From assembly GCA_001462345.1 (NCBI GenBank), contig LIUM01000016.1, positions 1-32,448 of the forward strand: a DNA stretch of 32,448 nt. Direction: 5' to 3'. This stretch comes from Fibrobacteria bacterium AD312 (GTDB taxonomy: Bacteria > Fibrobacterota > Fibrobacteria > Fibrobacterales > Fibrobacteraceae). The notes below the pieces were generated by a model, which had not been told where the DNA came from, ran no database searches, and saw nothing but the letters and a program-made list of their open reading frames with translations. The translations under genes were made by a program, and so were the position numbers. Positions 15,005 to 24,113 of the stretch are shown piece by piece (within the stretch, counting starts at the first letter, position 1; each line of letters begins with the position of its first letter).

Positions 15005-16343
15005 TATTAGCGTTCTCTTTTTCGGAAAATAATCCGCCGAAAGAATTTAGCTTTGGAATGCCACCAAGTTGTCCACTTAAATAAAGTTTTGTCAAACAAT
15101 GATCTTTTCGAATATATCCTTTAGGCATTTTATATTCGTAAAGCGCTGTTAAAGAGGTTGCTCCGTTTCGTTCATTTCTTTCTGAAATCCATATTTCATC
15201 ACGACGTAAAACTTCTTGATCCATCTGCAAAATATCATGATTAGTCAAAATTAACTGTGAGCGAGTGTCTTGATTTCTTGTCTCTAAAAAAGAAACAAGC
15301 AGTTGCTTAACTAGATTAGAATGCAGACTTCGATCTAGTTCATCAACGACAATGCATACATCAGAGCCTTGTGCTGTTAAAGAATGAAAAGCAGGGAATA
15401 AATGTAAACAACGCCTAAAACCATCTGAGTTTTCTTTTATTTCAAAACGAACTTCTTCATCATTTTCGTTTTTGTGATAAGATACCATTTTGAAAACAGT
15501 TAATTGGCTATTTCGAAATTCAAATTTGCAAAAATCATCGGCAAGATTGACAGCCCAGACCATCTTGTTTCCAGCGGAAAGTGTTTGTTGTATATCTTCT
15601 AGATCACTGCTACTAAATCCACTAGCTTGTGGAGTTATTTCTTCAAAATCGATACGAGAAATCCCTGTATCAATTAGACTCAGTGTATGAGACAGATTAC
15701 GAACAGGTAAAGTTCTATCGTTAAATTGAATCAGTTTGCTTTCTGGGCTTAATATCATTAAGGAAGTACGAAACCAGTTAAAAACTTTTTGAATAGAATC
15801 CATTCCTTCAAGTTTTTTTGTCAAAACGCTGGATAGAGCCAGTTTGTTTGGTAAGGTTGATTGGAAATGTTCTTTTGATGTTTTAGGTATATTGGGACTG
15901 AATTTATAAACTCCATTTTCTCGAGAGAAAAGAAGAGATTTTCTTTTTTCATTGAAGCAGATAAGCGTTTCTTTTGTTACTTCCGAATTAAAAAGTGAAA
16001 AATCATAATGGAATAATTTCTCATCAATAATTAAATCAAAGGCGAAGAAGCTCGGTTTATCAGCACACTCCTTTGACAAACGAAAATAATCGAGAAGAAA
16101 TTTGCCAAACGGATTAAAATCTGTCGATGTAATCATTTGTGATGCAAAAGCAATCGCCTTGACTAGATTTGATTTTCCAGAAGCGTTTCCACCATAGATA
16201 AGGGAAATTGGCAACACATTTAAGTCGTATTCTGGAACATATTGAATATGATTAGAGTGTTGTTTCTCTTTTTGTGCAACAAATGAGATAGAGGTTGGCT
16301 CTTTAAAGGACTTCCAATTTTCAACGGTAAAGCGAACTAGCAT
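14997..16343 (-). CDS. AAA_15/AbiL-RloA-type ATPase, candidate defence protein
   Basis: The 448-residue ABC-like ATPase begins MLVRFTVENWKSFKEP, typical of AAA_15/AAA_21 proteins. Walker A is GGNASGKS (51-58), a signature-like ENSDGFRRCL lies near 304, Walker B is IVVDELD (331-337) with a following LH, and the H-loop is LTNHD near 366-370. Such stand-alone ATPases occur in OLD-like, RloA/RloB, PrrC-type and retron-associated systems, where they sense infection and control a toxic partner. No TOPRIM or HNH domain is fused here. An AGGAG site precedes the ATG. The next frame overlaps its stop, and the large restriction enzyme lies 135 bp upstream. The defence role is inferred from fold and neighbours. 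Confidence 0.85.
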   Translation of the reverse strand: MLVRFTVENWKSFKEPTSISFVAQKEKQHSNHIQYVPEYDLNVLPISLIYGGNASGKSNLVKAIAFASQMITSTDFNPFGKFLLDYFRLSKECADKPSFFAFDLIIDEKLFHYDFSLFNSEVTKETLICFNEKRKSLLFSRENGVYKFSPNIPKTSKEHFQSTLPNKLALSSVLTKKLEGMDSIQKVFNWFRTSLMILSPESKLIQFNDRTLPVRNLSHTLSLIDTGISRIDFEEITPQASGFSSSDLEDIQQTLSAGNKMVWAVNLADDFCKFEFRNSQLTVFKMVSYHKNENDEEVRFEIKENSDGFRRCLHLFPAFHSLTAQGSDVCIVVDELDRSLHSNLVKQLLVSFLETRNQDTRSQLILTNHDILQMDQEVLRRDEIWISERNERNGATSLTALYEYKMPKGYIRKDHCLTKLYLSGQLGGIPKLNSFGGLFSEKENANNA

Positions 16344-16478
16344 AATAACTCCTGCATGCTTTACAAATATATGAAATTTAAATCAAAAAGTTGAATATGA
16401 AGAGAAAAAATCTCCATAAATGATTGTTTTTACCGTTTTTTATAAGAGAAACATCTGTTTTTTGCTAAATCAAGCTAA

Positions 16479-19400
16479 TTACTCTCCGAAATCTAATTTG
16501 GGTAATCCATTTACGATGTCCATGGTTTTGAGGCTTAAGTCGATGACAGAGACGAGGGTGTCGAGGATGTAGCGGGGGTTTTGGTGCTCGAGTGCCCAGT
16601 CGTTGCAATCGTTGGTGATTAGGCTGTCTTTGTCCTGCGTGACGGCGTAGCGTTCGAGGATCCAGTCGATGGCGGATTTGCCATTGACGATGTATTCGTA
16701 AGCACGCTCGGGGATGTTTTCGATTGTAATGGAATTGTTGTAGAATATTTTCGATTTGTCGGCCTTGCTTGCAAAGCGCATTTTGTCGGGGATGCGGAAA
16801 TACTTGTATTCTTCAGGGGTATAGGTTTGGCCTGTTGTTTTTATAAGTTTATTGCCTGTGATGTTTATGCCGAGTGTTTTGGCTATTTTTTCTGCTTCGT
16901 CACTTGATTTTTCGTAGTTCAAGTGAAGGTTTGCGAGGGCGCGGCCTGCACGCTCAAAGGCAGAGAAATCTTCGTATTTAGAAACAAAGATGATTTTGGG
17001 TAGAGATTTTTTGAGATCATCTTTGAAAGTTTCTCGGTAGTCTTTGCTGTGAAGGAATCCATAGACATAATAGAAGATGTTTTCTTTGGTTATTTTTTTG
17101 GATGAGCCATAAAGGCGTTTGGCTTCGGCGAGGGCCCAGTTAGAGATACCGTCTCTTTTTTCGAGTTCTTGTGCAAAGAGGTCGCTTTTATTTGGTTCCG
17201 CATAGTAGTAGAGAGGGAAGCATTGACTTTTGCCAATGAGTTCAAGATCAGGAAGAATATTTGAAATGATACAAGAAAAATCTTTAGTTACACCAATTCC
17301 AGAAACGCAGATGACAAGGTTTTGCGTGTCGGGGGTGGGGAAAATGGTCAACTGTTGATAGGTTCTTTGAATAAATTTTTTCTCATAGCAAAAATTCTGC
17401 TTGAAGAATGGACGATACATAGATATAATATTTTTTTCTGGGCTTTTAGAATACGTGATGTTATTTTCTAAATCTTTCAAGAACATATCTGTCCAAGTAA
17501 TCTTTGTTGTATCATATTTGACAAAATCTTTAGAGCTCTTGTTTGTTTTTGATTGGTGGAAAAGATCTTTTTGTTCGTTATAATATTCAACCATTTTTTG
17601 AATGTTTTTAGTCAAATTTTTTTTCGAAGAATTATAAAGCCAGCAATCTTTATTTGTTGCAATACCTAATGAATAGTTCACAAACAAACTTTTCGTCCCC
17701 ATATCAAACTTCTTTTCTGGAGCGAGTGGTGTGAGTGTATCAAATACATCACCGCGTTGGTTAATCCAGTCGGCTTTTTCATTAGGTGTAATGGATTCCC
17801 ATTTAATCTGCTGAATCGAGGAGGCTTCTTTTAAGATTTCGAGTTTCCGCTCACGAGTCAAGTAATCGCCAATATCGTGGTAATGGATTTTGCAGGGTTC
17901 CTGTTTTTTACTCGGGTTATAAACAAGGAAAGTAATTGTCACTGGGGTACGGCTACCACTACCGAAAATTTTACCCCCTTCTTTTCGAGAAAGTTCTCCG
18001 CTTGTGCGTTGATTCCCACGAAGATTTAATACCCAAATGCTTGTGAATTCTTCGACAAGGCTTTTTCGCATGCCGTCTTGCCCGTTACCGTCTAGCCAAC
18101 TTCCATTGGTAATAAAAGCAACGATGCCGCCTTCTTTGTTTTTTTGAATACGGTCACTGGCGAGGCGAAATGCTTTGATATAGGAATCGTAAAGAGACTT
18201 TTTTAAATTCGCAGAGGACTTTGCTGCATAGGTATCTTCAATACGGGCGTCTAAAATGGGGTAGCTTAAATTTTGAGCGTTGTCGTTTGCACTTTTTTGC
18301 CCCACAGAATAAGGAGGGTTTCCAATGATCACGCGTACAGGGGTTTTTCGCTGTTTTTCTACTTCTTTATAATTGTCGCTAAAGTAATCGTCTAATTTTA
18401 CACTTTCTTGGCTGCTGCCTTTGTGTTCGGCTGTTTGGAATGTATCTGTTAGGCATATTCCATTGAAGGGTAAATATGCTTTAGACTTATTCAAGTAATG
18501 GTAAACGCTTTCAATGTTTACATCGGCAATGTAGTAAGCTAGGAGTACTATTTCGTTCGCGTGGAGTTCTTTTTTATATTTGCGTTCCAAGTCTTCTTTT
18601 TTTATTAGGCCACTTTGCAATAATCTGGTAATAAACGTGCCTGTGCCTGTGAAGGGGTCTAAAATATGAACGTCTCGGTTTGTCAAATCGGTATGGAATT
18701 CTTCGTGCAAAAGGATATTTACGGAGTGAACAATAAAGTCCACGCATTCAATGGGTGTATAAACAATGCCGAGTTTTTCAACGGTAGTGGGGAATGCTGA
18801 TTTGAAAAACTTTTCGTAGAGTTCTTTAATGACTTTCTGCTTGCCTTCTAGATTATCTAATTGCCCCACATTGGTACGCACAGAGGTATAGAATTTTTCA
18901 AGTTCATCGACTTCTTGATCCACGCCTTCTTTGCGAAGTTCTTTAATAACACGCGTCATGGTGCGTGAGATAGAGTTATTTTCAATAAATTTGTAATCTC
19001 CAAAGAGTGCATCAAAAACAGGTTGTGTGATCATGTGCTGGGCAAGCATTTGCACGGCATCTTCTTCTGTGACAGAATTATTGATGTTCTTGTGGAGAGC
19101 GGCTAAATATTTTTCAAAAAGTGCACTTATTTTGCTGTTTTTTAAATCACGTAAATAATCAATACGTGCAATAAATTTCTTGGCAATAACACCAATGCTT
19201 TTGGCCCAGTTTTCCCAATAATATTTTTCTCCCACCTTTTCTACAAGGCGTGCTTTGAATGCGGCTTCAAATTCATGGAATCGCATTTCGATTTGGCTCG
19301 GGTCAAACGGAATGGGTTCATCATTATTTCGAGCACCAAATGGTTGCCTTTTGTGCTGTGCCGCAGGTTTGACAGCTACAATTCTCGGTGGTGTTTTCTT

Positions 19401-21416
19401 GTTTAAGAGAACGCTGTTGACCTCGGCATTGAATCTGTCATCATGAGAACGGAGTGCATTTAAAATATCCCACACTACCTTAAAACGTTTGTTGTCGTTG
19501 AGAGCTTCATCTGCCGTTTGATCTAGTGGAACTACCACAGGAATAATGATGTAGCCGTATTTCTTTTCGTTTGGAGACCCTTTTTTAAACGTGCGCATCA
19601 CGCGGCCTACGCTCTGGACTACATCCACTTGCGAATTACGTGGGCTCATAAAAATCACGGCATCTAGTGCTGGAACGTCAACTCCTTCGGACAAGCAACG
19701 CACATTACTGACTATACGGCAGGTGTTGCTTTCGGTTTCTTCTTTAAGCCAATCAAGGGTGCTTGTTCGTGCAGAGGCACTCATGGAGCCATCGACATGG
19801 CGAGCTTCAATATTTACCAAATGATTTTTAGAATTATTTTTGAGGTCTTTTTCGTATTGCTCTGAAATGTAGGGCATTACTTTTTCAAAATTCTTCGAAG
19901 AGCTTGGCATATTGGGTTTGCCAATTTTTTGGCAGAACGCCACGGCTCGTTTCATTACGCCAGGGTCTGCATTCCATGTGACTCCATCATCGCCTTGAAT
20001 CAGTTTGGAAAGCGCGCTAATGACCCCTATCATTTTTGAGGAATCGTCAAAATCGAATTCTTTGCTCTCATTGTTTTTAAGCGTGGTCAATAGGCTTGGT
20101 GGTAAATCGTACTCGTTGACCGAAAGGACAAGTACTTTGTAATCGGTGAGAAGCCCTTTATCGACCGCATAACCAAAACCTACGCGGTAAAATTCTTCTC
20201 CAAAAACTTTTGTGTCGTCCATAGAAAACAGAATGCAATCGTCTTGTTCTTTGGCTTTACTTTTCGCGCTTTCTCCGTATACGCGCGGTGTGGCTGTCAT
20301 GTATAGGCGTTTGTGGCCTTGGATAAATTGATTGCTATGGATTTTTACAAAATGACTTTCGTCTACACTTCCGTATTTTACGCCTGTGGTGCGGTGGGAT
20401 TCATCGCAAACAATTAAGTCAAAGGCTCCAAAAGAGTTTTTCGTTTCTTTAAGGATTGCTTTTTGTGCTTGTGATACTACGTCGATGGATTGATAAGTAG
20501 AGAATATGACGGGGAGTTTTTTTTGCGCTCGGGCAAGTTCAATGTGTTTTATAATTGTTTTTACATTGGTGCTTGCAGGTATAGAAAGTTCGCTTAAGTT
20601 GTCTTCGATTTCGTCGAAATCTTCTTTTGCGTTTTTCTTAATTTCAGAAGCGGTAGCATCAGAACACACCCCTATTGGGTAAATGTCTTTTGATGTGTCT
20701 GCCATCCAAGAATTTAACGCTTGGCCGAGGAGTGCAATGGAAGGAACCATAAACAACACAAACCCATCATTTTTTACCATACTTTCGGTAATCAGGAGTG
20801 ATGTATAGGTTTTACCTGTTCCGCAAGCCATAATGAGCTTGCCTCTGTCGTGGTCTTTGAAGTAATCGTTAGCCTTTTGAACCGCCTCTTTTTGGTGGTC
20901 CATCGGCTTTTTTGTTTTATGCTTAATCTCTGTCTTGCCCTGCCATAAGGCATTCCAATCTAAAGAGGATTCATCAAGATCGGCGGTAGTTAGGCGTGTT
21001 ACAGGAGGATTTTGGTTGTTAAGCGTTTCTTCGGCGTTTGCGCCCCACTTGTTAGAAGTTGAAACCCATACACGAAGTGCAAATTTCAATTTGCCTTTTT
21101 CACCAAAGCCGCGGCTTGATGTGGCAATAAAGGAATCGACTGCTTTTTTGTCTATGACGGTTTCTTTGGCGTAGCATTTGCATTGAATAGCCCAGTAGGT
21201 GTCTTCGTTTGTTTTAGCGACAAGGTCTATCCCTAAATCACGCCCACCTAAGTCTTCTTTGTAAGGAAATTCGTCCCAAAGCCAAACGTCGGAGAGTAAG
21301 CCTTTATAACGGTTATCGTTTTGAAAAAAGCGTTTCATTAACTTTTCAAACTTATTCCCCTTTTCTTTTTCGGTGGCAGACTGACGGACTAATTCAAGAA
21401 TATCGGCAAAGGTCAT
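16479..21416 (-). CDS. Type ISP restriction-modification enzyme (LlaGI/LlaBIII-like single polypeptide)
   Basis: About 1645 residues combine nuclease, translocase and methyltransferase. The N-terminal Mrr-like nuclease has GNKFEKL, GIDLVAK and the QCK end of D...QxK near residue 78. The SF2 helicase shows HQKEAVQKA, ACGTGKT near 197, CDESHRT near 336, MTATPRVYGE, and VGRVMRTFKKG. After a helical coupler comes the gamma-class N6-adenine methyltransferase, with DPFTGTGTF near 922 and IGNPPYS near 1030. The C-terminal portion is the target-recognition region. The family cleaves DNA between head-to-head sites. MTFADILELVRQ is the usual family N terminus, so I use ATG 21416 and not the in-frame ATG at 21458. 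No breaks are seen, so it should be active. Confidence 0.95.
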   Translation of the reverse strand: MTFADILELVRQSATEKEKGNKFEKLMKRFFQNDNRYKGLLSDVWLWDEFPYKEDLGGRDLGIDLVAKTNEDTYWAIQCKCYAKETVIDKKAVDSFIATSSRGFGEKGKLKFALRVWVSTSNKWGANAEETLNNQNPPVTRLTTADLDESSLDWNALWQGKTEIKHKTKKPMDHQKEAVQKANDYFKDHDRGKLIMACGTGKTYTSLLITESMVKNDGFVLFMVPSIALLGQALNSWMADTSKDIYPIGVCSDATASEIKKNAKEDFDEIEDNLSELSIPASTNVKTIIKHIELARAQKKLPVIFSTYQSIDVVSQAQKAILKETKNSFGAFDLIVCDESHRTTGVKYGSVDESHFVKIHSNQFIQGHKRLYMTATPRVYGESAKSKAKEQDDCILFSMDDTKVFGEEFYRVGFGYAVDKGLLTDYKVLVLSVNEYDLPPSLLTTLKNNESKEFDFDDSSKMIGVISALSKLIQGDDGVTWNADPGVMKRAVAFCQKIGKPNMPSSSKNFEKVMPYISEQYEKDLKNNSKNHLVNIEARHVDGSMSASARTSTLDWLKEETESNTCRIVSNVRCLSEGVDVPALDAVIFMSPRNSQVDVVQSVGRVMRTFKKGSPNEKKYGYIIIPVVVPLDQTADEALNDNKRFKVVWDILNALRSHDDRFNAEVNSVLLNKKTPPRIVAVKPAAQHKRQPFGARNNDEPIPFDPSQIEMRFHEFEAAFKARLVEKVGEKYYWENWAKSIGVIAKKFIARIDYLRDLKNSKISALFEKYLAALHKNINNSVTEEDAVQMLAQHMITQPVFDALFGDYKFIENNSISRTMTRVIKELRKEGVDQEVDELEKFYTSVRTNVGQLDNLEGKQKVIKELYEKFFKSAFPTTVEKLGIVYTPIECVDFIVHSVNILLHEEFHTDLTNRDVHILDPFTGTGTFITRLLQSGLIKKEDLERKYKKELHANEIVLLAYYIADVNIESVYHYLNKSKAYLPFNGICLTDTFQTAEHKGSSQESVKLDDYFSDNYKEVEKQRKTPVRVIIGNPPYSVGQKSANDNAQNLSYPILDARIEDTYAAKSSANLKKSLYDSYIKAFRLASDRIQKNKEGGIVAFITNGSWLDGNGQDGMRKSLVEEFTSIWVLNLRGNQRTSGELSRKEGGKIFGSGSRTPVTITFLVYNPSKKQEPCKIHYHDIGDYLTRERKLEILKEASSIQQIKWESITPNEKADWINQRGDVFDTLTPLAPEKKFDMGTKSLFVNYSLGIATNKDCWLYNSSKKNLTKNIQKMVEYYNEQKDLFHQSKTNKSSKDFVKYDTTKITWTDMFLKDLENNITYSKSPEKNIISMYRPFFKQNFCYEKKFIQRTYQQLTIFPTPDTQNLVICVSGIGVTKDFSCIISNILPDLELIGKSQCFPLYYYAEPNKSDLFAQELEKRDGISNWALAEAKRLYGSSKKITKENIFYYVYGFLHSKDYRETFKDDLKKSLPKIIFVSKYEDFSAFERAGRALANLHLNYEKSSDEAEKIAKTLGINITGNKLIKTTGQTYTPEEYKYFRIPDKMRFASKADKSKIFYNNSITIENIPERAYEYIVNGKSAIDWILERYAVTQDKDSLITNDCNDWALEHQNPRYILDTLVSVIDLSLKTMDIVNGLPKLDFGE

Positions 21417-21673
21417 AAAACAAATTCCCGCAAAAAGAAGAAGGTAATCAATCATCAAATTATATAAAAAAATAAGACAAAGGTTTTTTTATGCGTTTTT
21501 TACGAACGGCCATTTGGTCATAAATAGGCAAGCATTTTTATGGCAATCATTTAGTATATTAACCCATTTTTAGAGATCGCCGAACTTGAGTTGCCCATAA
21601 GTGCTTTTTTTCTGCTCAAAGGCTTTCCATTTCGGTCTTTAATTTGTTATATTACAGCTCGTTCAACCAACAT

Positions 21674-21815
<142 letters not shown>

Positions 21816-21828
21816 CTACAACATTTTT

Positions 21829-21860
21829 TATGAAACCCAAAACCCCCTTTGGATTTCATA
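21829..21860. other. Hairpin downstream of the AbiE operon
   Basis: TATGAAACCCAA (21829-21840) pairs with TTGGATTTCATA (21849-21860) at 11 of 12 positions, 76 bp after the AbiEii stop. It may limit AbiE transcripts from running into the convergent tRNA. There is no T-tract on the minus strand, so termination is uncertain. Confidence 0.4.
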
Positions 21861-21935
21861 GAATTTCTGGAAATCCCTGCGCGAGCACGAGATTGAAATG
21901 TGAAGCGATTCACCAGAGAGAGTCGCAAGGAATAT

Positions 21936-22859
21936 TCACAAAGTCCATCCCTTCGATGGAATCCAGTGCGTAAATGGGAATGATTCCTGTTCTGATATTA
22001 AATTCAATACGGGTAGAATAAATTGTGCAATTTCACTAATGGCATCCTGTAAAGATCCCACTGTTTCCAAGGGCTTGGACTTTTTCACAAAACCATGCCA
22101 TTGACTTTGCTTCGATAAATCAGACCAAAACTCTTCGGTCAATGCAATTGGGGGTTTATTGGGAAAACTTGTTTTACGCCGCTCAAAAGTACTTTTGATT
22201 GCTTCAGAAAATTGTGTTTGTTCAAATTCAAACATTCGGGATAAAAGACAAAGATCATAAAAGTCCTTCATGCGACTATTCGCGATGCCGAGCTTGACCA
22301 TTGCTTCGATTTTTTCTGCGGCAAGTGTATAATGCGAATAACCCCTGATGTGAGCTTGTGGAAAATCTAGAATGGATGGAAAATCAATAAATTCAGCTTT
22401 AGGCACAACGGCATCACCAAAGCCAATATCAATTTGAATGGGGATGCGAGCCTTTCCAAGCATACCAACCATAGTGATCCGCACACCATTATATTCCTGC
22501 CATTCTTTTATTGGTTCTACTTTCAAAGAATTGATTTGAAACTGAACGCCGTCATCCTCATAAGGATCTGAAATCACTTCGGTAAAAACAGTATGGAGTC
22601 TTTCAATGCTGGGATCACCAAAGCCAAGAAGGTCCACGTCCTTTGTGACTCGGAAGTTTTGTCCTTTCCAAACCAGGAACATGCTTGCCCCTTTAAGAAT
22701 GAATTGATTCACATACTTGGATTGACTCAAGCGGTAAAGTAACCGTTCCTGTCCATATCTCGTCAGTAACAATTCAAAATCCGCTCCAAGTTCCTTTGAT
22801 TTACGCGTAAGCTGTACACGAACAAAATGAGCCGCATCGGGTTGGTTGGGTTTACTCAA
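21936..22859 (-). CDS. abiEii: AbiEii nucleotidyltransferase toxin
   Basis: The 307-residue toxin of a type IV toxin-antitoxin pair has the AbiEii core: a helical leader with DFELLLTRYGQERLLYRLSQ, then FILKGASMFLVW with the Gly-x-Ser motif (Ser59), and VTKDVDLLGFG with catalytic Asp74 and Asp76. IQIDIGFGD, YTLAAEKIEAMVKLG and MKDFYDLCLL follow in family order. I place the start at TTG 22859, which overlaps the AbiEi stop and sits 7 nt after a GGAGG site. The product then begins MSKPNQPDAA as in relatives, whereas the in-frame ATG at 22904 would extend it into AbiEi. AbiEii/MenT enzymes are thought to block tRNA function. All catalytic motifs are intact. Confidence 0.93.
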   Translation of the reverse strand: MSKPNQPDAAHFVRVQLTRKSKELGADFELLLTRYGQERLLYRLSQSKYVNQFILKGASMFLVWKGQNFRVTKDVDLLGFGDPSIERLHTVFTEVISDPYEDDGVQFQINSLKVEPIKEWQEYNGVRITMVGMLGKARIPIQIDIGFGDAVVPKAEFIDFPSILDFPQAHIRGYSHYTLAAEKIEAMVKLGIANSRMKDFYDLCLLSRMFEFEQTQFSEAIKSTFERRKTSFPNKPPIALTEEFWSDLSKQSQWHGFVKKSKPLETVGSLQDAISEIAQFILPVLNLISEQESFPFTHWIPSKGWTL

Positions 22860-23455
22860 ACGATAGCCTCCATGTATGGTTTCATGACTTTCAGTACTCT
22901 GCAAACTTTTGCCGCTTCGGTGATTTCGTCCATGGTGGCTTGTTTATTTTTCCATACTTCACGCAAGGCTTCAATTGCCACGTCAAGGCCGACCTTGCTT
23001 CGGAATTTAAAACAATCAGCAACCGTTCTTGCCGGAGAATAAATCTGAAAACGAAATTGTCCCACAAGATGATCTTGCCTTCCAAAGGAATACGTTTTAG
23101 GATCTACAATGGTGTAGTTGATGGGAGGATACTGTACTTTGGTTTTTCTCCTACCTCGGGGAAGGGTGATCCACACTTCGTGAGGAAGTTGCGTAGTTAT
23201 TCCATAAACGCTCAGAGCAGACAGCAGAGAAACAGTACATTCACCAACTTGGCGGACCGCCTCAATAATGGAACTGTGCTCTATGGCGTGAAACCCATCC
23301 TTATCAATAAACAATCCCTTCGCTGATTTTTCTAGAAAACCCTGAGCATAGAGCTTATAGAGGTACCTTCTAGAAACTCCCAGGCTTTCTGCATCCGCAG
23401 CTGAGATAAACCCATTTTGTTTAATTTGCTCTAGAAGAAGCTCTTTTTTATTCAT
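22856..23455 (-). CDS. abiEi: AbiEi antitoxin and autorepressor
   Basis: The 199-residue antitoxin has an N-terminal winged-helix segment (FISAADAESLGVSRRYLYKL, then GFLEKSAKGLFI; about residues 10-52). A C-terminal domain typical of AbiEi follows: LSALSVYGITTQLPHEVWIT, YSPARTVADCFKFRSKVGLD and AIEALREVW. In known systems the N domain binds the operon's own promoter and the C domain neutralises the toxin. ATG 23455 is preferred over an in-frame TTG at 23470. The gene precedes the toxin with a four-base overlap of stop and start, giving coupled synthesis. A promoter flanked by perfect inverted repeats lies immediately upstream, consistent with autorepression. Confidence 0.93.
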   Translation of the reverse strand: MNKKELLLEQIKQNGFISAADAESLGVSRRYLYKLYAQGFLEKSAKGLFIDKDGFHAIEHSSIIEAVRQVGECTVSLLSALSVYGITTQLPHEVWITLPRGRRKTKVQYPPINYTIVDPKTYSFGRQDHLVGQFRFQIYSPARTVADCFKFRSKVGLDVAIEALREVWKNKQATMDEITEAAKVCRVLKVMKPYMEAIV

Positions 23456-23460
23456 TTTAA

Positions 23461-23512
23461 TAGTTCTCAATTTGTATACAAATATAAATTAATGTAATCA
23501 ATATGAGAACTA
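23461..23512 (-). promoter_or_regulatory. AbiE promoter flanked by 9-bp inverted-repeat operator
   Basis: On the minus strand TTGATT and TATACA are separated by exactly 17 nt. The sequence TAGTTCTCA at 23461-23469 is repeated as its perfect complement TGAGAACTA at 23504-23512, 43 nt apart, so the two arms bracket the -35 and -10 elements. A TTTGTATACAAA palindrome overlies the -10. Published work on streptococcal AbiEi shows binding to inverted repeats around its promoter, which fits this layout. Confidence 0.7.
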
Positions 23513-23709
23513 GAAATTTTAAAATTTTTGAAATTCATTGCATCTATCTAGTGTAATGGATTAAGAAATACCTTCATGATTTGTATGATCTGTAAAAATC
23601 ATATAATTTATTGCATTCTGTTGAAGTGGTTAGATAATAAAAAAAGTATTGTAAAATCTAGGGTGAATTTCTTAAATACTTAGTAATTTAGCTAAATTAA
23701 GCATGTATT

Positions 23710-23826
23710 GTCAGCTTCCCAAGCTGAATGTCGAGAGTTCGAACCTCTTTTCCCGCTCTTTAGAAATCGCCTCAATGTGGGCGATTTTTTTTGTTTTCGG
23801 GGCAATTTCGCCAAATTTCATGTCAA
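23710..23826 (+). repeat. Attachment-type direct repeat, right copy (truncated tRNA-Gly + terminator)
   Basis: It starts at the anticodon stem of tRNA-Gly and lacks the acceptor 5' strand and D arm, so it cannot give a tRNA. The following terminator stem is kept (AAATCGCC/GGCGATTT with T8). It is the probable attR of the AbiE cassette. Identity to 21699-21815 ends sharply at both sides. Confidence 0.85.
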
Positions 23827-23954
23827 GGGTACCTCTGAAAATGATAACACGTAATCTTTGACGGCGTTATTCGGTCATGCCAACGAACAAGCTTGTTGTC
23901 GCGACACTCTCCTTGCTCGCTTTATGTATCATCAAAGCATTTTTAGAGGCACCC
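23827..23954. mobile_element. 128-bp MITE-like element with 17-bp terminal inverted repeats
   Basis: GGGTACCTCTGAAAATG at 23827-23843 matches the complement of 23938-23954 (CATTTTTAGAGGCACCC) at 15 of 17 positions. No ORF fits between; the interior has a 12-bp palindrome AACAAGCTTGTT. No convincing target-site duplication is seen. It abuts the end of the right attachment-type repeat. DNA from 23955 to 24050 shows no gene. Confidence 0.6.
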
Positions 23955-24050
23955 TGTAGAAGGTGTGGTGGTTTTGGGGAGAAAATGGGGTGATTTTTTT
24001 GGTGAAAATATTGCATAAAAGTGAAAGAAAGACAAACAGAGAAATCAAAA

Positions 24051-24079
24051 AAAATCCCTTGTGTTACACAAGGGATTTT
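24051..24079 (-). terminator. Rho-independent terminator of the secreted enzyme gene
   Basis: A perfect 13-bp stem AAAATCCCTTGTG (24051-24063) and complement (24067-24079) with a 3-nt loop is followed on the minus strand by eight T. It lies 34 bp beyond the stop at 24114. Confidence 0.92.
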
Positions 24080-24113
24080 GCATTAGATGCTTTTCTGAAT
24101 TAGTATTTGTGAA

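Noticed and set aside
14997-16343. Calling the ATPase pair RloA/RloB
   Set aside because: The downstream product lacks the RloB N-terminal motif and is too short; only the ATPase resembles RloA.
21560-21580. Possible second MITE end ('catttttagag')
   Set aside because: Only 11 bases match the MITE terminus and no partner end is nearby.
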